Source: Phycisphaerales bacterium
GTDB lineage: Bacteria > Planctomycetota > Phycisphaerae > Tepidisphaerales > Tepidisphaeraceae
Length of the DNA: 5,985 bases
Direction: 5' to 3'
NCBI GenBank assembly: GCA_028288945.1
Contig: JAQGHH010000595.1
Span: forward strand, 1 to 5,985
Shown here: piece after piece, positions 5,288 through 5,985 of the stretch
How positions within the stretch are numbered: the first letter of the stretch is position 1
How the letters are laid out: each line of letters starts with the position of its first letter
Notes under the pieces: model-generated
What the model saw: the letters and a program-made list of their open reading frames with translations, nothing else
Told to the model about the DNA's origin: nothing
Databases searched by the model: none
Program-made: the position numbers and the translations under genes

Positions 5288-5985
5288 ATGGCTACCGACT
5301 CGCGCTTCCTCGCCTCCTCCGGCCGCGAAATTTTTACCGGCAATGAACTGCTCGTGAAGGGCGCACTCGAAATCGAGGGCGGCGTTCACCTGCTCACCGG
5401 CTACCCCGGCTCGCCGGTCGCCAACTTCTTCGACATCCTGGGGGACATCAAAGATCTCGTCGTCAAGAACGGCATCCGCGCGTTCCAGGCCAACAACGAG
5501 GCCCTGGGCGTCGCGGCAGTCAACGGCTCGCAGATGGCGCCGTGCCGCGCGCTCGCGTGCATGAAGAGCGTCGGCGTACACGTCGCCGCTGACGCGCTGG
5601 CGCTGGGCAATCTCGCCGGCGCCAATCCCGAAGGCGGCGCGGTCATCATCATGGGCGATGACCCATGGTGCGACAGCACCCAGGTGCCCGCGGATAGCCG
5701 ATTCATCTGTGAGCACCTCCGTATGCCCGTCGTAGAACCGGGCACGCCGCAGGAATTGAAAGATTGGATCGACCTTTCCTTCAAGCTCTCCAAGGCCGCG
5801 GAGCTCTACATCGGCTACATCGTCACCACCGTCCAGGCCGACGGGGGCGGCACGGTCCAGTGCAAACCCAACCAATTCCCCGCCCTCAATACCCGCCAGC
5901 GCGTCGCCCTGGACACGCAGCAGGTTAATTTCGACAAAGTCCTGCTCCCCCCGCGCACCTGGCAACACGAATTGCAACTGCCCGG
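5288..5985 (+). CDS. iorA: IorA-like 2-oxoacid (indolepyruvate) ferredoxin oxidoreductase, N-terminal part, cut by window edge
   Basis: N-terminal 232 codons, open at the right edge. The family oxidatively decarboxylates 2-oxoacids such as indolepyruvate (from aromatic amino acids) to acyl-CoA in the cytoplasm, using thiamine diphosphate and iron-sulfur clusters and passing electrons to ferredoxin. The visible part is the pyrimidine-binding PFOR-type domain: GNELLVKGALEIEG (18-31), YPGSP (39-43, where IorA usually has YPGTP), FQANNEALGVAAVNGSQ (66-82) with Glu71 at the position of the conserved cofactor-contacting glutamate, ACMKSVGVHVAADAL (90-104), GDDPWCDSTQVPADSRF (123-139) and MPVVEPGTPQELKDW (146-160). 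The DDP...SxQ...DSR pattern points to IorA rather than KorA or PorA. The thiamine diphosphate pyrophosphate and ferredoxin domains would lie off-window. Substrate specificity is not decided by this half; a fused alpha-gamma form is possible. It is divergent from the sugar genes, with its own promoter and long leader. Confidence 0.88.
   Translation, partial: MATDSRFLASSGREIFTGNELLVKGALEIEGGVHLLTGYPGSPVANFFDILGDIKDLVVKNGIRAFQANNEALGVAAVNGSQMAPCRALACMKSVGVHVAADALALGNLAGANPEGGAVIIMGDDPWCDSTQVPADSRFICEHLRMPVVEPGTPQELKDWIDLSFKLSKAAELYIGYIVTTVQADGGGTVQCKPNQFPALNTRQRVALDTQQVNFDKVLLPPRTWQHELQLP

Noticed and set aside
5279..5977. 232-codon open frame on the minus strand opposite the IorA-like gene
   Set aside because: It overlaps a gene with clear family motifs along its full length, resembles no family I know, and is explained by G/C-ending codons on the other strand.

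Overview
This window is G+C-rich bacterial DNA with four protein genes and one large non-coding interval. Codons mostly end in G or C, which is why long open frames also appear opposite the real genes. No phylogenetic marker is present, so the organism cannot be fixed. The mix of a soluble PAS histidine kinase, an alpha-glucan enzyme pair and an IorA-type ferredoxin-dependent 2-oxoacid oxidoreductase, plus simple-sequence intergenic palindromes, suggests an environmental lineage. Planctomycetes/Verrucomicrobia-like or deltaproteobacterial groups are possible, but this is inference with low confidence.

Layout: positions 1-4805 hold a minus-strand block, transcribed right to left. It begins with a family 4 glycosyltransferase (3762-4805, GTG start). 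This is followed after 7 bp by an amylo-alpha-1,6-glucosidase (glycogen debranching) type enzyme (1580-3754), whose ribosome binding site lies inside the last codons of the glycosyltransferase. After a 148-bp gap comes a two-PAS sensor histidine kinase (1-1431), cut by the left edge before the end of its ATPase domain. The glycosyltransferase and debranching enzyme are probably translationally coupled and act on the same glucan. The kinase may belong to the same transcript, but no sequence evidence links its function to sugar metabolism.

The 482-bp region 4806-5287 separates this block from a divergent plus-strand gene. It holds an extended -10 promoter (4941-4949). After that come about 215 bp densely packed with nested inverted repeats, which would form a multi-stem RNA at the 5' end of the transcript. 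A near-perfect 34-bp-arm palindrome built from 16-bp units (5180-5260) follows, then a good ribosome binding site. The plus-strand gene (5288 to the right edge) encodes the N-terminal 232 residues of an IorA-like, thiamine-diphosphate-dependent 2-oxoacid:ferredoxin oxidoreductase.

The coding genes belong to known families. The least explained part of the window is the structured leader and palindrome in front of the oxidoreductase gene.
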